Shown: one piece after another, positions 9,102-18,482 of the stretch | Layout of the letters: each line of letters starts with the position of its first letter | Position numbering within the stretch: the stretch's first letter is position 1 | Assembly (NCBI GenBank): GCA_016720065.1 | Contig: JADJXY010000002.1 | Span: 385,001-449,000 of the forward strand | DNA from: Betaproteobacteria bacterium | Lineage (GTDB): Bacteria; Pseudomonadota; Gammaproteobacteria; Burkholderiales; Rhodocyclaceae | Direction: 5' to 3' | Length of the DNA stretch: 64,000 nucleotides | The notes under the pieces: generated by a model | Told to the model about the DNA's origin: nothing | Databases searched by the model: none | The model's input: the letters and a program-made list of their open reading frames with translations, nothing else | Translations under genes and position numbers: made by a program

Positions 9102-9473
9102 ATGGATGCCTATTTCCCAATCCTGATGTTCGTCCTGGTGGGGGTCGCCATTGGCGTTCTGCCCGTCGCCATGGGTTTCATTCTGGCTCCCCACAGGCCG
9201 GACCCGGAAAAGCTCTCTCCCTACGAGTGCGGCTTTGAGGCCTTCGAGGACGCGCGCATGAAGTTCGATGTGCGCTATTACCTGATCGCCATCCTTTTCA
9301 TTCTCTTCGATCTGGAAATCGCCTTCCTCTTCCCCTGGGCGACGATTTTCAAGGACATCGTTGCGGCCGAGAGCATCAAACTCTTTGGTTTCATCGAAAT
9401 GCTGGTCTTCGTCACCATCCTGGTCATTGGCTATGTGTATGCCTGGGCCAAGGGTGCGCTGGAATGGGAATAG
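9102..9473 (+). CDS. nuoA: NADH-quinone oxidoreductase subunit A
   Basis: NuoA is a small membrane subunit of respiratory complex I near the quinone site. The 123-residue protein has three membrane helices (about 5-27, 62-84, 91-113). The conserved cytoplasmic loop carries PYECGFEAFEDARMKFDVRYY, with the loop cysteine of the family. It is the first gene of the nuoA-N operon and is followed after 9 bases by nuoB. Confidence 0.97.
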   Translation: MDAYFPILMFVLVGVAIGVLPVAMGFILAPHRPDPEKLSPYECGFEAFEDARMKFDVRYYLIAILFILFDLEIAFLFPWATIFKDIVAAESIKLFGFIEMLVFVTILVIGYVYAWAKGALEWE

Positions 9474-9482
9474 GGCTGAACC

Positions 9483-9959
9483 ATGAGCATTGAGGGTATC
9501 CTCCAGGAAGGTTTTGTCACCACCACGGCCGACAAGCTGATCAACTACATGCGCACCGGTTCGCTTTGGCCGATGACCTTCGGTCTGGCCTGTTGTGCGG
9601 TGGAGATGATTCATGCGGGCTGTTCCCGCTACGATCTGGACCGCTTCGGCGTCGTGTTCCGGCCGAGCCCGCGGCAGTCCGACGTGATGATCGTCGCTGG
9701 CACTCTGACCAACAAGATGGCGCCAGCGTTGCGCAAAGTGTATGACCAGATGGCCGAGCCCCGTTGGGTGATATCCATGGGGTCCTGTGCCAACGGTGGC
9801 GGTTACTACCACTATTCCTATTCGGTCGTGCGCGGCTGTGACCGCATCGTGCCGGTGGATATCTACGTCCCCGGGTGTCCGCCCACGGCGGAAGCCTTGC
9901 TCTACGGCATCATCCAGTTGCAGAACAAGATACGCCGTACCAATACCATCGCCCGTTAA
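9483..9959 (+). CDS. nuoB: NADH-quinone oxidoreductase subunit B
   Basis: NuoB carries the terminal iron-sulfur cluster N2 of complex I, the direct electron donor to quinone. The 158-residue protein has the N2 cysteine set: the adjacent pair in GLACCAVEM, one in SMGSCANGGG and one in YVPGCPPTAEAL. Length and motifs are normal. It lies between nuoA and nuoC in the operon. Confidence 0.97.
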   Translation: MSIEGILQEGFVTTTADKLINYMRTGSLWPMTFGLACCAVEMIHAGCSRYDLDRFGVVFRPSPRQSDVMIVAGTLTNKMAPALRKVYDQMAEPRWVISMGSCANGGGYYHYSYSVVRGCDRIVPVDIYVPGCPPTAEALLYGIIQLQNKIRRTNTIAR

Positions 9960-9978
9960 TTGCCGAGGCCGATCAATC

Positions 9979-10584
9979 ATGTCAGCCAAGCTGGAAACGC
10001 TTAGCCAGAATTTGCAAAATGCCTTCGGCAACAAGCTGAAGTCCCTGAAAGTCGCCTTGGGCGAAGTGACCATCGAAGTTGCGGCCACAGACTACCTTGA
10101 CGTCATGAGGGCGCTGCGCAGCGATGCCACGCTCAAGTTCGAGGAGCTTATCGACCTGTGCGGTGTCGATTACTCCACCTACGGCGACAGCGTCTGGCAA
10201 GGCAAGCGCTTTGCCGCCGTGACTCATCTCCTGTCCATCGCCAACAACTGGCGACTGCGGGTTCGTGTCTTTGCCGAGGATGACCAGTTCCCCGCCGTGG
10301 ATTCCGTGACCGGTGTGTGGACTTCCGCCAACTGGTTCGAGCGCGAGGCCTTCGACCTCTACGGCATCGCCTTCATCGGCCATGACGACCTGCGCCGCAT
10401 CCTCACCGACTACGGCTTCATCGGCCATCCCTTCCGCAAGGACTTCCCGATCTCCGGCAACGTGGAAATGCGTTACGACCCGGATCAGGCACGCGTCATC
10501 TATCAACCGGTCACCATCGAGCCGCGTGAAAACACTCCGCGCATCGTGCGCGAAGACACCTACGGGGATGCCGCCCATGGCTGA
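9979..10584 (+). CDS. nuoC: NADH-quinone oxidoreductase subunit C (30 kDa)
   Basis: NuoC is a peripheral-arm subunit that packs against NuoD in the quinone module. ATG 9979 gives 201 residues. The conserved C-terminal part shows WFEREAFDLYGIAFIGHDDLRRILTDYGF in sequence order (W, EREAFD, GHP) and GHPFRKDFP. nuoC and nuoD are separate genes here, not fused as in E. coli. The stop overlaps the nuoD start by 8 bases, implying translational coupling. Confidence 0.96.
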   Translation: MSAKLETLSQNLQNAFGNKLKSLKVALGEVTIEVAATDYLDVMRALRSDATLKFEELIDLCGVDYSTYGDSVWQGKRFAAVTHLLSIANNWRLRVRVFAEDDQFPAVDSVTGVWTSANWFEREAFDLYGIAFIGHDDLRRILTDYGFIGHPFRKDFPISGNVEMRYDPDQARVIYQPVTIEPRENTPRIVREDTYGDAAHG

Positions 10585-11830
10585 TATCCGCAATTTCACC
10601 CTGAACTTCGGCCCGCAGCACCCGGCGGCCCACGGCGTCTTGCGTCTCGTGCTCGAACTGGACGGCGAAGTCGTTCAACGGGCCGACCCGCACATCGGCC
10701 TCCTGCACCGCGCCACCGAAAAACTGGCCGAGACCCGCACCTGGGTCCAGTCCGTGCCCTACATGGATCGTCTCGACTACGTTTCCATGATGTGCAATGA
10801 GCACGCCTACTGTCTGGCCAGCGAGAGGCTCCTCGGTATCGAAGTACCCGAGCGCGGCAAGTACATCCGCACTATGTTCGACGAGGTGACCCGTATCCTC
10901 AATCACCTCCTGTGGATCGGTTGTCACGCGCTGGACGTGGGGGCCATGACCATGGCCCTCTATACCTTCCGCGAACGCGAGGACCTCATGGACGCCTACG
11001 AGGCCGTCTCCGGAGCCCGCCTGCATGCCGCCTACTATCGGCCGGGGGGCGTCTATCGCGACCTGCCGGACCGCATGCCGCAATACGAGCCTTCCACCTG
11101 GACCAGCGCCAAGAAGGCCAGGGAACTCAACGAGAACCGTAGCGGATCGCTCCTGGATTTTCTCGAAGATTTCACCAACCGCTTCCCGACCTATCACGGC
11201 GAGTACCACACACTGCTGACCGACAACCGGATCTGGAAGCAGCGCCTGGTGAATGTCGGTGTGGTGACGCCGGAGCGGGCCATGCAGATGGGCTTCACCG
11301 GCGCCATGCTGCGCGGCTCGGGCATCGCCTGGGATCTGCGCAAGAAGCAACCCTACGCCGCCTACGACAAGGTCGATTTCGACGTCCCGGTCGGCGTCAA
11401 TGGCGACTGCTACGACCGCTATCTGGTGCGCATGGAAGAAATGCTCCAGTCCAACCGCATCATCAAGCAGTGTATCGATTGGTTGCGCAAGAACCCGGGC
11501 CCCGTCATCACCGAGAACCACAAGGTCGCTCCGCCTTCCCGCGAGGCCATGAAGTCCAACATGGAAGAGCTGATCCACCACTTCAAGCTGTTTACCGAAG
11601 GGATTCACGTGCCGCCGGGCGAAGCCTACGCGGCCATTGAGCACCCGAAGGGCGAGTTCGGCATCTACTTCATTTCCGATGGGGCCAACAAGCCTTACCG
11701 GATGAAGATCCGTGCTCCGGGCTATGCCCACCTGGCCGGCATGGACGAAATGTCCCGCGGCCATATGATTGCCGACGTCGTTACGATCATCGGCTCCCAG
11801 GATATCGTTTTTGGCGAGATCGACCGCTGA
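10577..11830 (+). CDS. nuoD: NADH-quinone oxidoreductase subunit D (49 kDa)
   Basis: NuoD forms much of the quinone-binding pocket of complex I and is related to NiFe hydrogenase large subunits. ATG 10577 gives 417 residues, the usual length. It shows NFGPQHPAAHGVLR near the N-terminus with the quinone-site histidine, then GLLHRATEKL and the C-terminal DVVTIIGSQDIVFGEIDR. It overlaps nuoC by 8 bases and nuoE by 1 base. Confidence 0.97.
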   Translation: MADIRNFTLNFGPQHPAAHGVLRLVLELDGEVVQRADPHIGLLHRATEKLAETRTWVQSVPYMDRLDYVSMMCNEHAYCLASERLLGIEVPERGKYIRTMFDEVTRILNHLLWIGCHALDVGAMTMALYTFREREDLMDAYEAVSGARLHAAYYRPGGVYRDLPDRMPQYEPSTWTSAKKARELNENRSGSLLDFLEDFTNRFPTYHGEYHTLLTDNRIWKQRLVNVGVVTPERAMQMGFTGAMLRGSGIAWDLRKKQPYAAYDKVDFDVPVGVNGDCYDRYLVRMEEMLQSNRIIKQCIDWLRKNPGPVITENHKVAPPSREAMKSNMEELIHHFKLFTEGIHVPPGEAYAAIEHPKGEFGIYFISDGANKPYRMKIRAPGYAHLAGMDEMSRGHMIADVVTIIGSQDIVFGEIDR

Positions 11831-12303
11831 TGTTTTCCGCTGAAACCCTCCAGAAATTCGCTCGCGAGATCGCCAAGTATCCGGCCGACCAGAAACAGTC
11901 GGCCTCCATGGCCTGCCTCGCCCACGCCCAGGAAGAAAAAGGCTGGCTGGCCCCCGAGACCATCGAGGCCGTCGCCAACTATCTCGGTATGCCGCCCATC
12001 GCGGCCTACGAGGTGGCTTCCTTCTACAACATGTACGACCTGAAGCCGGTCGGCAAGTACAAGATCACCGTCTGCACCAACCTGCCTTGCGCGCTGTCCG
12101 GCGGCTATCACGCCGGGGAGTATCTGCAGCAGAAGCTTGGCATCGGTTACGGCGAGACGACACCCGACGGCAAGTTCACCCTGAAGGAGGGCGAGTGCAT
12201 GGGCTCCTGCGGCTACGCCCCGGTGATGATCGTCAATAACCGCTCCATGTGTAACCACATGCTGCCCGAGCAGATCGACAAGCTGCTGGAGGAGTGCAAG
12301 TAA
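11830..12303 (+). CDS. nuoE: NADH-quinone oxidoreductase subunit E (24 kDa)
   Basis: NuoE is a thioredoxin-fold subunit of the NADH dehydrogenase module that binds the 2Fe-2S cluster N1a. The 157-residue protein has the expected cysteines in TVCTNLPCALSGG and EGECMGSCGYAPVM. It overlaps nuoD by one base and nuoF by one base (TAATG), so all three are tightly coupled. Confidence 0.96.
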   Translation: MFSAETLQKFAREIAKYPADQKQSASMACLAHAQEEKGWLAPETIEAVANYLGMPPIAAYEVASFYNMYDLKPVGKYKITVCTNLPCALSGGYHAGEYLQQKLGIGYGETTPDGKFTLKEGECMGSCGYAPVMIVNNRSMCNHMLPEQIDKLLEECK

Positions 12304-13631
12304 TGGCCATGCTCGGTGCGATCAATCCGGTCCTCATGGCCGGTCTCGACGGCGACAACACCTGGCGCCTCAAGGACTACGTGGCCCGCGGTGGCTACGC
12401 CCAGCTCAAGCGTATCCTCGAGTCCAAGATGACCCAGGAAGACGTCATCAGCGAGGTCAAGAAGTCCGTCCTGCGCGGCCGCGGTGGCGCCGGCTTCCCG
12501 ACCGGCCTCAAATGGTCCTTCATGCCCCGTTCCTTCCCCGGCGACAAATACGTCGTCTGTAACACGGACGAGGGCGAGCCCGGCACCTTCAAGGACCGGG
12601 ACATCATGCGCTTCAATCCCCATTCGGTGATCGAAGGCATGGCCATCGCCGCCTACGCCATGGGGGCCAACCGCGGTTACAACTATGTCCACGGTGAGGT
12701 CTGGGAAATCTACAAGCGCTTCGAAGAGGCCCTCGACGAAGCCCGCGCCGCCGGTTTCATCGGCCAGAACATCCTGGGGTCCGGCTTCAATTTCGAGCTT
12801 TTCGCCCATCATGGCTACGGTGCGTATATCTGCGGCGAAGAAACTGCCTTGCTCGAATCCATCGAGGGCAAGAAGGGCCAGCCGCGCTTCAAGCCACCCT
12901 TCCCGGCGTCCTTCGGTCTCTATGGCCGGCCGACCACCATCAACAATACCGAGACCTTCGCTTCCATTCCCTTCATCCTGAAGATGGGCGGCGAAGAGTT
13001 CCTCAACCTGGGCAAGCCCAACAACGGCGGCACCAAGTTGTTCTCCGTATCGGGCCACGTCAATCGTCCCGGCAATTACGAAATCCCCCTGGGTACGCCG
13101 TTTTCAACCCTGCTTGAAATGTGCGGCGGCATGCGTGGCGGGCGCAAGATCAAGGCAGTCATTCCAGGCGGCTCTTCCGCCCCGGTCGTTCCCGGCGACG
13201 TGATGATGCAATCCACCATGGACTACGACTCCATCGCCAAGGCCGGTTCCATGCTGGGTTCCGGAGCCGTCATCGTCATGGACGAGACAGTGTGCATGGT
13301 CAAGGCTCTGGAGCGCCTGTCCTTCTTCTATTACGAAGAGTCCTGCGGCCAATGCACGCCCTGCCGCGAAGGCACGTCCTGGATGTACAAGGTGGTCCAT
13401 CGCATCGAGCACGGCCAGGGTAAGCCGGAAGACCTCGACCTGCTCGACAGCGTTCTGGGCAACATCATGGGCCGCACCATCTGCGCCCTGGGCGATGCCG
13501 CCGCGCTTCCCGTGCAGAGCTTTTTGAAGCACTTCCGCAGCGAGTTCGAGTACCACATCGAAAACAAGACCTGTCTGGTTCCCAAGGATGTCCAGTGGGC
13601 CGGCAGCGGCTTCCACAAGATTCCGGCCTGA
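12303..13631 (+). CDS. nuoF: NADH-quinone oxidoreductase subunit F (51 kDa)
   Basis: NuoF binds NADH, FMN and 4Fe-4S cluster N3, and is where electrons enter complex I. I chose ATG 12303 overlapping the nuoE stop, giving 442 residues; a GTG nine bases upstream is in frame. The nucleotide loop GRGGAGFPTGLKW, the FMN region CNTDEGEPGTFKDR and the cluster motif SCGQCTPCREG are intact. Confidence 0.97.
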   Translation: MAMLGAINPVLMAGLDGDNTWRLKDYVARGGYAQLKRILESKMTQEDVISEVKKSVLRGRGGAGFPTGLKWSFMPRSFPGDKYVVCNTDEGEPGTFKDRDIMRFNPHSVIEGMAIAAYAMGANRGYNYVHGEVWEIYKRFEEALDEARAAGFIGQNILGSGFNFELFAHHGYGAYICGEETALLESIEGKKGQPRFKPPFPASFGLYGRPTTINNTETFASIPFILKMGGEEFLNLGKPNNGGTKLFSVSGHVNRPGNYEIPLGTPFSTLLEMCGGMRGGRKIKAVIPGGSSAPVVPGDVMMQSTMDYDSIAKAGSMLGSGAVIVMDETVCMVKALERLSFFYYEESCGQCTPCREGTSWMYKVVHRIEHGQGKPEDLDLLDSVLGNIMGRTICALGDAAALPVQSFLKHFRSEFEYHIENKTCLVPKDVQWAGSGFHKIPA

Positions 13632-13664
13632 CGGCCCACACAAGACTGGCTACAAGGTAGCGAC

Positions 13665-15998
13665 ATGCTAGAAATCGAGATCGACGGCAAAAAGGCGCAA
13701 GTGCCCGACGGCAGCACGGTGATGGATGCCGCGCAGCAGGTGGGGGTCTACATTCCGCACTTCTGCTACCACAAGAAACTTTCCATCGCCGCCAACTGCC
13801 GCATGTGTCTGGTGCAGGTGGAGAAGGCGCCCAAGCCCCTGCCGGCCTGTGCGACGCCGGTGACCAACGGGATGAAGGTCTTTACCCATTCCGAACTGGC
13901 GGTGAAGGCCCAGAAGGGCGTGATGGAGTTCCTCCTCATCAACCACCCCCTGGATTGCCCCATCTGTGACCAGGGCGGCGAATGCCAGCTACAGGACATG
14001 TCCGTCGGCTACGGCCCCATGAAGAGCCGCTACACCGAGGAAAAGCGCGTCGTCTTCCATAAGGAAGTCGGTCCCCTGGTGGGCATGGAGGAGATGAGCC
14101 GCTGCATCCACTGCACCCGCTGCGTACGCTTCGGCCAGGAAATCGCCGGCATCATGGAACTCGGCATGGCCAACCGCAACATGCACTCCGAGATCCAGAC
14201 CTTCCTCGGCCGCACCGTCGATTCCGAACTGTCGGGCAACATGATCGACCTCTGCCCGGTCGGCGCCCTGACCTCCAAGCCCTTCCGCTACACCGCCCGT
14301 TCCTGGGAACTGCAGCGCCGCAAGTCGGTGAGCCCCCACGATTCCGTCGGCGCCAACCTGGTGGTCCAGGTCAAGCACGATGCCGTGATGCGCGTTCTGC
14401 CCCGGGAGAACGAGGCGGTCAACGAGTGCTGGATCTGCGATAAGGAACGCTTCGCCTACCAGGCGCTCAATTCCGATGACCGTCTGACCAAGCCCATGGT
14501 CAAGCAGGGCGGTCAATGGCGTGAGGTGGATTGGAACGTGGCGCTGGACTACGTCGCTCACGGTCTGAAGGACATCGCCCGCGAGCATGGCGGTGACGCG
14601 CTGGCGGCGCTGGCTTCGCCCGCTTCCACCGTGGAAGAGCTGTTCCTGCTGGGCAAGGTCATGAAGGGCCTGGGTTCCGGCAACATCGACTTCCGTCCCC
14701 GCCAGTCCGACTTCGGCAGCGACTTCAAGCGCGCCGGGACCCCCTGGCTGGGCCTCAAGCTGGCCGAGATCAAGGATCTAGACGCTGCTCTGGTGGTGGG
14801 GTCCTTCCTGCGCAAGGATCACCCGCTCATCGCCCAGCGCCTGCGCCAGGCTGCCAAGAAATACACCAAGGTCAGCCTGCTTTCCGTGGCGGGCGACGAT
14901 CAACTGATCAAGCTCCACGCCCGCCTGACCGTGGCGCCGTCCGCGCTGGTCAATAATCTGGCCGCCGTGGTCAAGGCTGCCGCCGACATCAAGGGTGTCG
15001 CGGCTCCGGATGGCCTCGAGGCCATCGCCCCCTGCGACACCTGCAAGGCCATCGCCCAGAGCTTGGTCGATGGTGACAAGCGCGCCATCTTCCTCGGCAA
15101 CGTCGCCACCCAGTGTGCCGATGCGACCCAACTGCATGCCCTGGCTCTGGAACTGGGCAAGCTGACCAATGCTAGCGTCGGTTTCCTCGGCGAAGCGGCC
15201 AACACCGTCGGCGGCCATGCCGGTTGGGCCTTGCCCAGCGGCGCCAACGCCCGCACCATGTTCGAGCAGCCGCGCAAGGGCTATGTGCTGATGGGCCTCG
15301 AGCCGGAATTCGACTGTGCCAATCCGCAGCGGGTTCTCGGTGCCCTCAAGCAGGCCAGCCTGGTGGTCTTCATGTCCGCCTTCAAGCACGCGCCGGCCCT
15401 GGAATACGCCGACGTGATGCTGCCCATCGCACCCTTCACCGAGACCTCCGGCACCTTCGTCAATACTGAAGGCCGCGTGCAGAGTTTCAATGGCGTGGTC
15501 AAGGGCAAGGGCGACGCCCGTCCGGCCTGGAAGGTGCTGCGCGTTCTGGGCAACGTCCTCAATCTGGGCGGTTTCGCCTACGAAACCAGCGAGGCGGTAC
15601 GCGACGAGGCCCTGGGCAAGGGTGTCGAGTTCGTCGCCGGCCTCGACAACGGACTCAATGGCGTCTCCATCGGCCTCAACGGTGCAGCCGCCAGCGGCCT
15701 GCAACGTATTGCCGACGTGCCCATCAATTTCACCGACGTCATGGTTCGCCGGGCGCCGGCCCTGCAGCAGACCGCCGATGCCAAGGCACCGACGGCCCGC
15801 ATGAACGATGCCACCCTGGCCCAGCTGGGCCTCGCCGGCGGCGCGACCGTCAAGGTCACGCAAGGGCAGGGGAGTGCGAACCTGGTGGCAGTCGCCGACA
15901 ACGGCGTCCCCGCTGGTTGCGTGCGGGTCGCCACTGGCCACGCCTGCACGGCTGCCCTGGGCGACATGTTCGGCGCCATTACCGTGGAGCGTGCATAA
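13665..15998 (+). CDS. nuoG: NADH-quinone oxidoreductase subunit G (75 kDa)
   Basis: NuoG is the largest peripheral subunit, carrying clusters N1b, N4 and N5. The 777-residue protein has an N-terminal 2Fe-2S ferredoxin domain (HFCYHKK, NCRMCLVQV, PACATPV), then the His/Cys motif of N5 in HPLDCPICDQGGECQLQD, and N4 cysteines in RCIHCTRCVRFG. The rest is a molybdopterin-oxidoreductase-like domain without cofactor function in complex I. nuoH begins on the base after the stop. Confidence 0.97.
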   Translation: MLEIEIDGKKAQVPDGSTVMDAAQQVGVYIPHFCYHKKLSIAANCRMCLVQVEKAPKPLPACATPVTNGMKVFTHSELAVKAQKGVMEFLLINHPLDCPICDQGGECQLQDMSVGYGPMKSRYTEEKRVVFHKEVGPLVGMEEMSRCIHCTRCVRFGQEIAGIMELGMANRNMHSEIQTFLGRTVDSELSGNMIDLCPVGALTSKPFRYTARSWELQRRKSVSPHDSVGANLVVQVKHDAVMRVLPRENEAVNECWICDKERFAYQALNSDDRLTKPMVKQGGQWREVDWNVALDYVAHGLKDIAREHGGDALAALASPASTVEELFLLGKVMKGLGSGNIDFRPRQSDFGSDFKRAGTPWLGLKLAEIKDLDAALVVGSFLRKDHPLIAQRLRQAAKKYTKVSLLSVAGDDQLIKLHARLTVAPSALVNNLAAVVKAAADIKGVAAPDGLEAIAPCDTCKAIAQSLVDGDKRAIFLGNVATQCADATQLHALALELGKLTNASVGFLGEAANTVGGHAGWALPSGANARTMFEQPRKGYVLMGLEPEFDCANPQRVLGALKQASLVVFMSAFKHAPALEYADVMLPIAPFTETSGTFVNTEGRVQSFNGVVKGKGDARPAWKVLRVLGNVLNLGGFAYETSEAVRDEALGKGVEFVAGLDNGLNGVSIGLNGAAASGLQRIADVPINFTDVMVRRAPALQQTADAKAPTARMNDATLAQLGLAGGATVKVTQGQGSANLVAVADNGVPAGCVRVATGHACTAALGDMFGAITVERA

Positions 15999-17048
15999 AT
16001 GGACGCACTGATGAATTTCGGAACGGGCATGTTCGGTGGCGCCTGGCCCGCCGTATGGACCCTGATCAAGATCGTCATCATCGTCGCCCCGCTGATGCTG
16101 GGCGTTGCCTACCTGACCTGGGCCGAGCGCAAGGTGATCGGCTACATGCAGGTGCGTATCGGCCCCAACCGGGTCGGTCCCTGGGGTCTGATCCAGCCCA
16201 TCGCCGACGGTCTCAAGCTGCTCCTCAAGGAAATCATCATCCCCACGGGGGCCAACAAGGCGATCTTCCTCATCGCCCCCATGCTGGCCATCGCGCCAGC
16301 CCTGGCCGCCTGGGCCGTGGTGCCCTTCACCGACAGCCTGGTCCTGGCCAACATCGACGCCAGCCTGCTGTACATCATGGCCATCACCTCCATGGGGGTG
16401 TACGGCATCATCCTCTCCGGCTGGGCGTCCAACTCCAAGTACGCCTTCCTCGGTGCCATGCGCGCCTCCGCGCAGATGGTGTCCTACGAAATCTCCATGG
16501 GCTTCTCGCTCATCTGCGTGCTGATGGTTTCCAACAGCCTGAATCTGGTGGAGATCGTCAATGCCCAGGACAAGGGGATGTTCGCCAGTCAAGGCCTTTC
16601 CTTCCTCTCCTGGAATTGGCTGCCCCTGCTGCCCATGTTCCTGGTGTACCTGATTTCCGGCGTGGCCGAGACCAACCGGGCACCCTTCGACGTGGCCGAA
16701 GGTGAGTCGGAAATCGTCGCCGGCTTCCACGTCGATTATTCCGGCATGGCCTTCGCCGTCTTCTTCCTGGCCGAATACGCCAACATGATCCTGGTGTCGG
16801 CCCTAACCTCCATCATGTTCCTGGGGGGTTGGCTGTCGCCGGTGGGCTTCCTGCCCGACGGCATCCTCTGGCTGTTCGCCAAGATGTCCTTCGTGCTGCT
16901 GCTCTTCCTCTGGTTCCGTGCCACTTTCCCCCGCTACCGCTATGACCAGTTGATGCGCCTGGGTTGGAAGGTGTTCGTGCCGCTTTGTCTGGTTTGGCTT
17001 GTGGTGGTCGGCGTGTGGATGATGTCCCCGCTCACCATCTGGAAGTGA
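15999..17048 (+). CDS. nuoH: NADH-quinone oxidoreductase subunit H
   Basis: NuoH is the membrane subunit joining the quinone cavity to the proton-pumping arm. The 349-residue protein has about eight membrane helices. Conserved features are WAERKVIGYMQVRIGPNRVG in the first loop and ETNRAPFDVAEGESEIVAGF, the acidic quinone-chamber segment. Its ATG directly abuts the nuoG stop with no gap. Confidence 0.97.
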   Translation: MDALMNFGTGMFGGAWPAVWTLIKIVIIVAPLMLGVAYLTWAERKVIGYMQVRIGPNRVGPWGLIQPIADGLKLLLKEIIIPTGANKAIFLIAPMLAIAPALAAWAVVPFTDSLVLANIDASLLYIMAITSMGVYGIILSGWASNSKYAFLGAMRASAQMVSYEISMGFSLICVLMVSNSLNLVEIVNAQDKGMFASQGLSFLSWNWLPLLPMFLVYLISGVAETNRAPFDVAEGESEIVAGFHVDYSGMAFAVFFLAEYANMILVSALTSIMFLGGWLSPVGFLPDGILWLFAKMSFVLLLFLWFRATFPRYRYDQLMRLGWKVFVPLCLVWLVVVGVWMMSPLTIWK

Positions 17049-17058
17049 GGAGAGCTTC

Positions 17059-17547
17059 ATGGGTTCGATGAAGGAAGTCTTCAACAGCCTGCTCCTCAAG
17101 GAGCTGTTGAAGGGCATGTCGGTGACGGGCAAGTATTTCTTCGCCCGCAAGATCACCGTGCAGTATCCCGAGGAAAAAACGCCGATGAGCCCGCGCTTCC
17201 GCGGCCTGCACGCCCTGCGCCGCTACCCCAACGGGGAGGAGCGCTGCATCGCCTGCAAGCTGTGCGAGGCCATCTGTCCGGCCATGGCCATCACCATCGA
17301 GGCCGAGCCGCGGGATGACGGCTCGCGCCGTACGACGCGCTACGACATCGACCTGACCAAGTGCATCTTCTGTGGTTTCTGCGAGGAAGCCTGTCCGGTG
17401 GATGCCGTCGTCGAAACCCGCATTTTCGAGTACCACGGCGAAAAGCGCGGCGACCTCTACTACACCAAGCCCATGCTCCTGGCCAACGGCGACCGCTACG
17501 AAGCGCAGATCGCCGCCGACCGCGAGCAGGACGCCCAATACCGCTAA
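17059..17547 (+). CDS. nuoI: NADH-quinone oxidoreductase subunit I
   Basis: NuoI is a ferredoxin-like subunit with 4Fe-4S clusters N6a and N6b, passing electrons to NuoB. The 162-residue protein has two classical motifs, CIACKLCEAICP and CIFCGFCEEACP, and the family C-terminal region YYTKPMLLANGDR. A ribosome site GAGGAG precedes the start by a few bases. Length is normal for proteobacteria. Confidence 0.97.
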   Translation: MGSMKEVFNSLLLKELLKGMSVTGKYFFARKITVQYPEEKTPMSPRFRGLHALRRYPNGEERCIACKLCEAICPAMAITIEAEPRDDGSRRTTRYDIDLTKCIFCGFCEEACPVDAVVETRIFEYHGEKRGDLYYTKPMLLANGDRYEAQIAADREQDAQYR

Positions 17548-17558
17548 CAGGCATCGCG

Positions 17559-18155
17559 ATGGACTTCCAAACCTTCGTCTTCTTCTTCCTGTCGGCGATC
17601 CTGATTTTCGCCAGCCTCAGGGTCATCACCGCCCGCAACCCGGTTCACGCCGCGCTGCACCTGATCCTCGCCTTCTTCACCTGCGGGGGAATCTGGGCGC
17701 TGCTGCAGGCCGAGTTTCTGGCCATCGCCATCATCCTTGTATACGTCGGCGCGGTGATGGTGCTCTTCCTCTTCGTGGTGATGATGCTGGACATCAACAT
17801 CGACCGCATCCGGCAGGGCTTCTGGCAGTACCTGCCCCTGGGGGCCCTGCTGGGAATTCTGATGGTTCTCGAAATGGGGCTGGTGCTGGGCAGCAAGTAC
17901 TTCCAGGTCCCTGCTGCCGAGGCGATGACCCCGGCGGGAATTTCCAATACCAAGAGCATCGGTGCCCTGATGTTCACCGACTACGTCTACCCCTTCGAGC
18001 TGGCGTCCATCGTTCTGCTCGTCGGCATGATCGCGGCCATCGTCCTCACCTACCGTGGCCCCAAGAAGACCAAGTACACCAACCCGAACCAGCAGGTATT
18101 CGTGAAGGCAAAGGATCGCGTTCGCGTGCTGCAAATGCCGGTCGAGAAAGACTGA
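17559..18155 (+). CDS. nuoJ: NADH-quinone oxidoreductase subunit J
   Basis: NuoJ is a membrane subunit of complex I between the quinone module and the antiporter-like pumps. ATG 17559 gives 198 residues with five membrane helices. The third helix carries ILVYVGAVMVLFLFVVMML, the conserved pi-bulge region of the family. A hydrophilic tail of about 35 residues follows the last helix. It lies 11 bases after nuoI. Confidence 0.96.
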   Translation: MDFQTFVFFFLSAILIFASLRVITARNPVHAALHLILAFFTCGGIWALLQAEFLAIAIILVYVGAVMVLFLFVVMMLDINIDRIRQGFWQYLPLGALLGILMVLEMGLVLGSKYFQVPAAEAMTPAGISNTKSIGALMFTDYVYPFELASIVLLVGMIAAIVLTYRGPKKTKYTNPNQQVFVKAKDRVRVLQMPVEKD

Positions 18156-18168
18156 ACCCGGGAAGACC

Positions 18169-18480
18169 ATGCTCACACTCACTCTGTCCCACTTTCTGAT
18201 TCTGGGCGCGATTCTGTTCGCCATCAGCGTCGTCGGCATTTTCCTTAACCGGAAGAACCTGATCGTGCTCCTCATGGCTATCGAACTGATGCTGCTGGCG
18301 GTGAATATGAACTTCGTCGCCTTCTCGCATTACCTGCAGGATCTCTCCGGTCAGGTCTTCGTCTTCTTCATCCTGACCGTCGCGGCGGCCGAGTCCGCCA
18401 TCGGCCTGGCCATCCTGATCGTCCTGTTCCGCAACCTGAAGAGCATCCATGTGGATGACCTGGACAGCCTGAAGGGTTAA
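18169..18480 (+). CDS. nuoK: NADH-quinone oxidoreductase subunit K
   Basis: NuoK is the small MrpC-like proton-channel subunit of complex I. The 103-residue protein has three membrane helices and the two conserved buried glutamates, in LLMAIELMLLAVN and VAAAESAIGLAI. It lies 13 bases after nuoJ and 2 bases before nuoL. Confidence 0.97.
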   Translation: MLTLTLSHFLILGAILFAISVVGIFLNRKNLIVLLMAIELMLLAVNMNFVAFSHYLQDLSGQVFVFFILTVAAAESAIGLAILIVLFRNLKSIHVDDLDSLKG

Positions 18481-18482
18481 TC

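Noticed and set aside
14778..16730. 650-codon minus-strand open frame opposite nuoG-nuoH
   Set aside because: Same type of shadow; no motif, and it spans two real genes.
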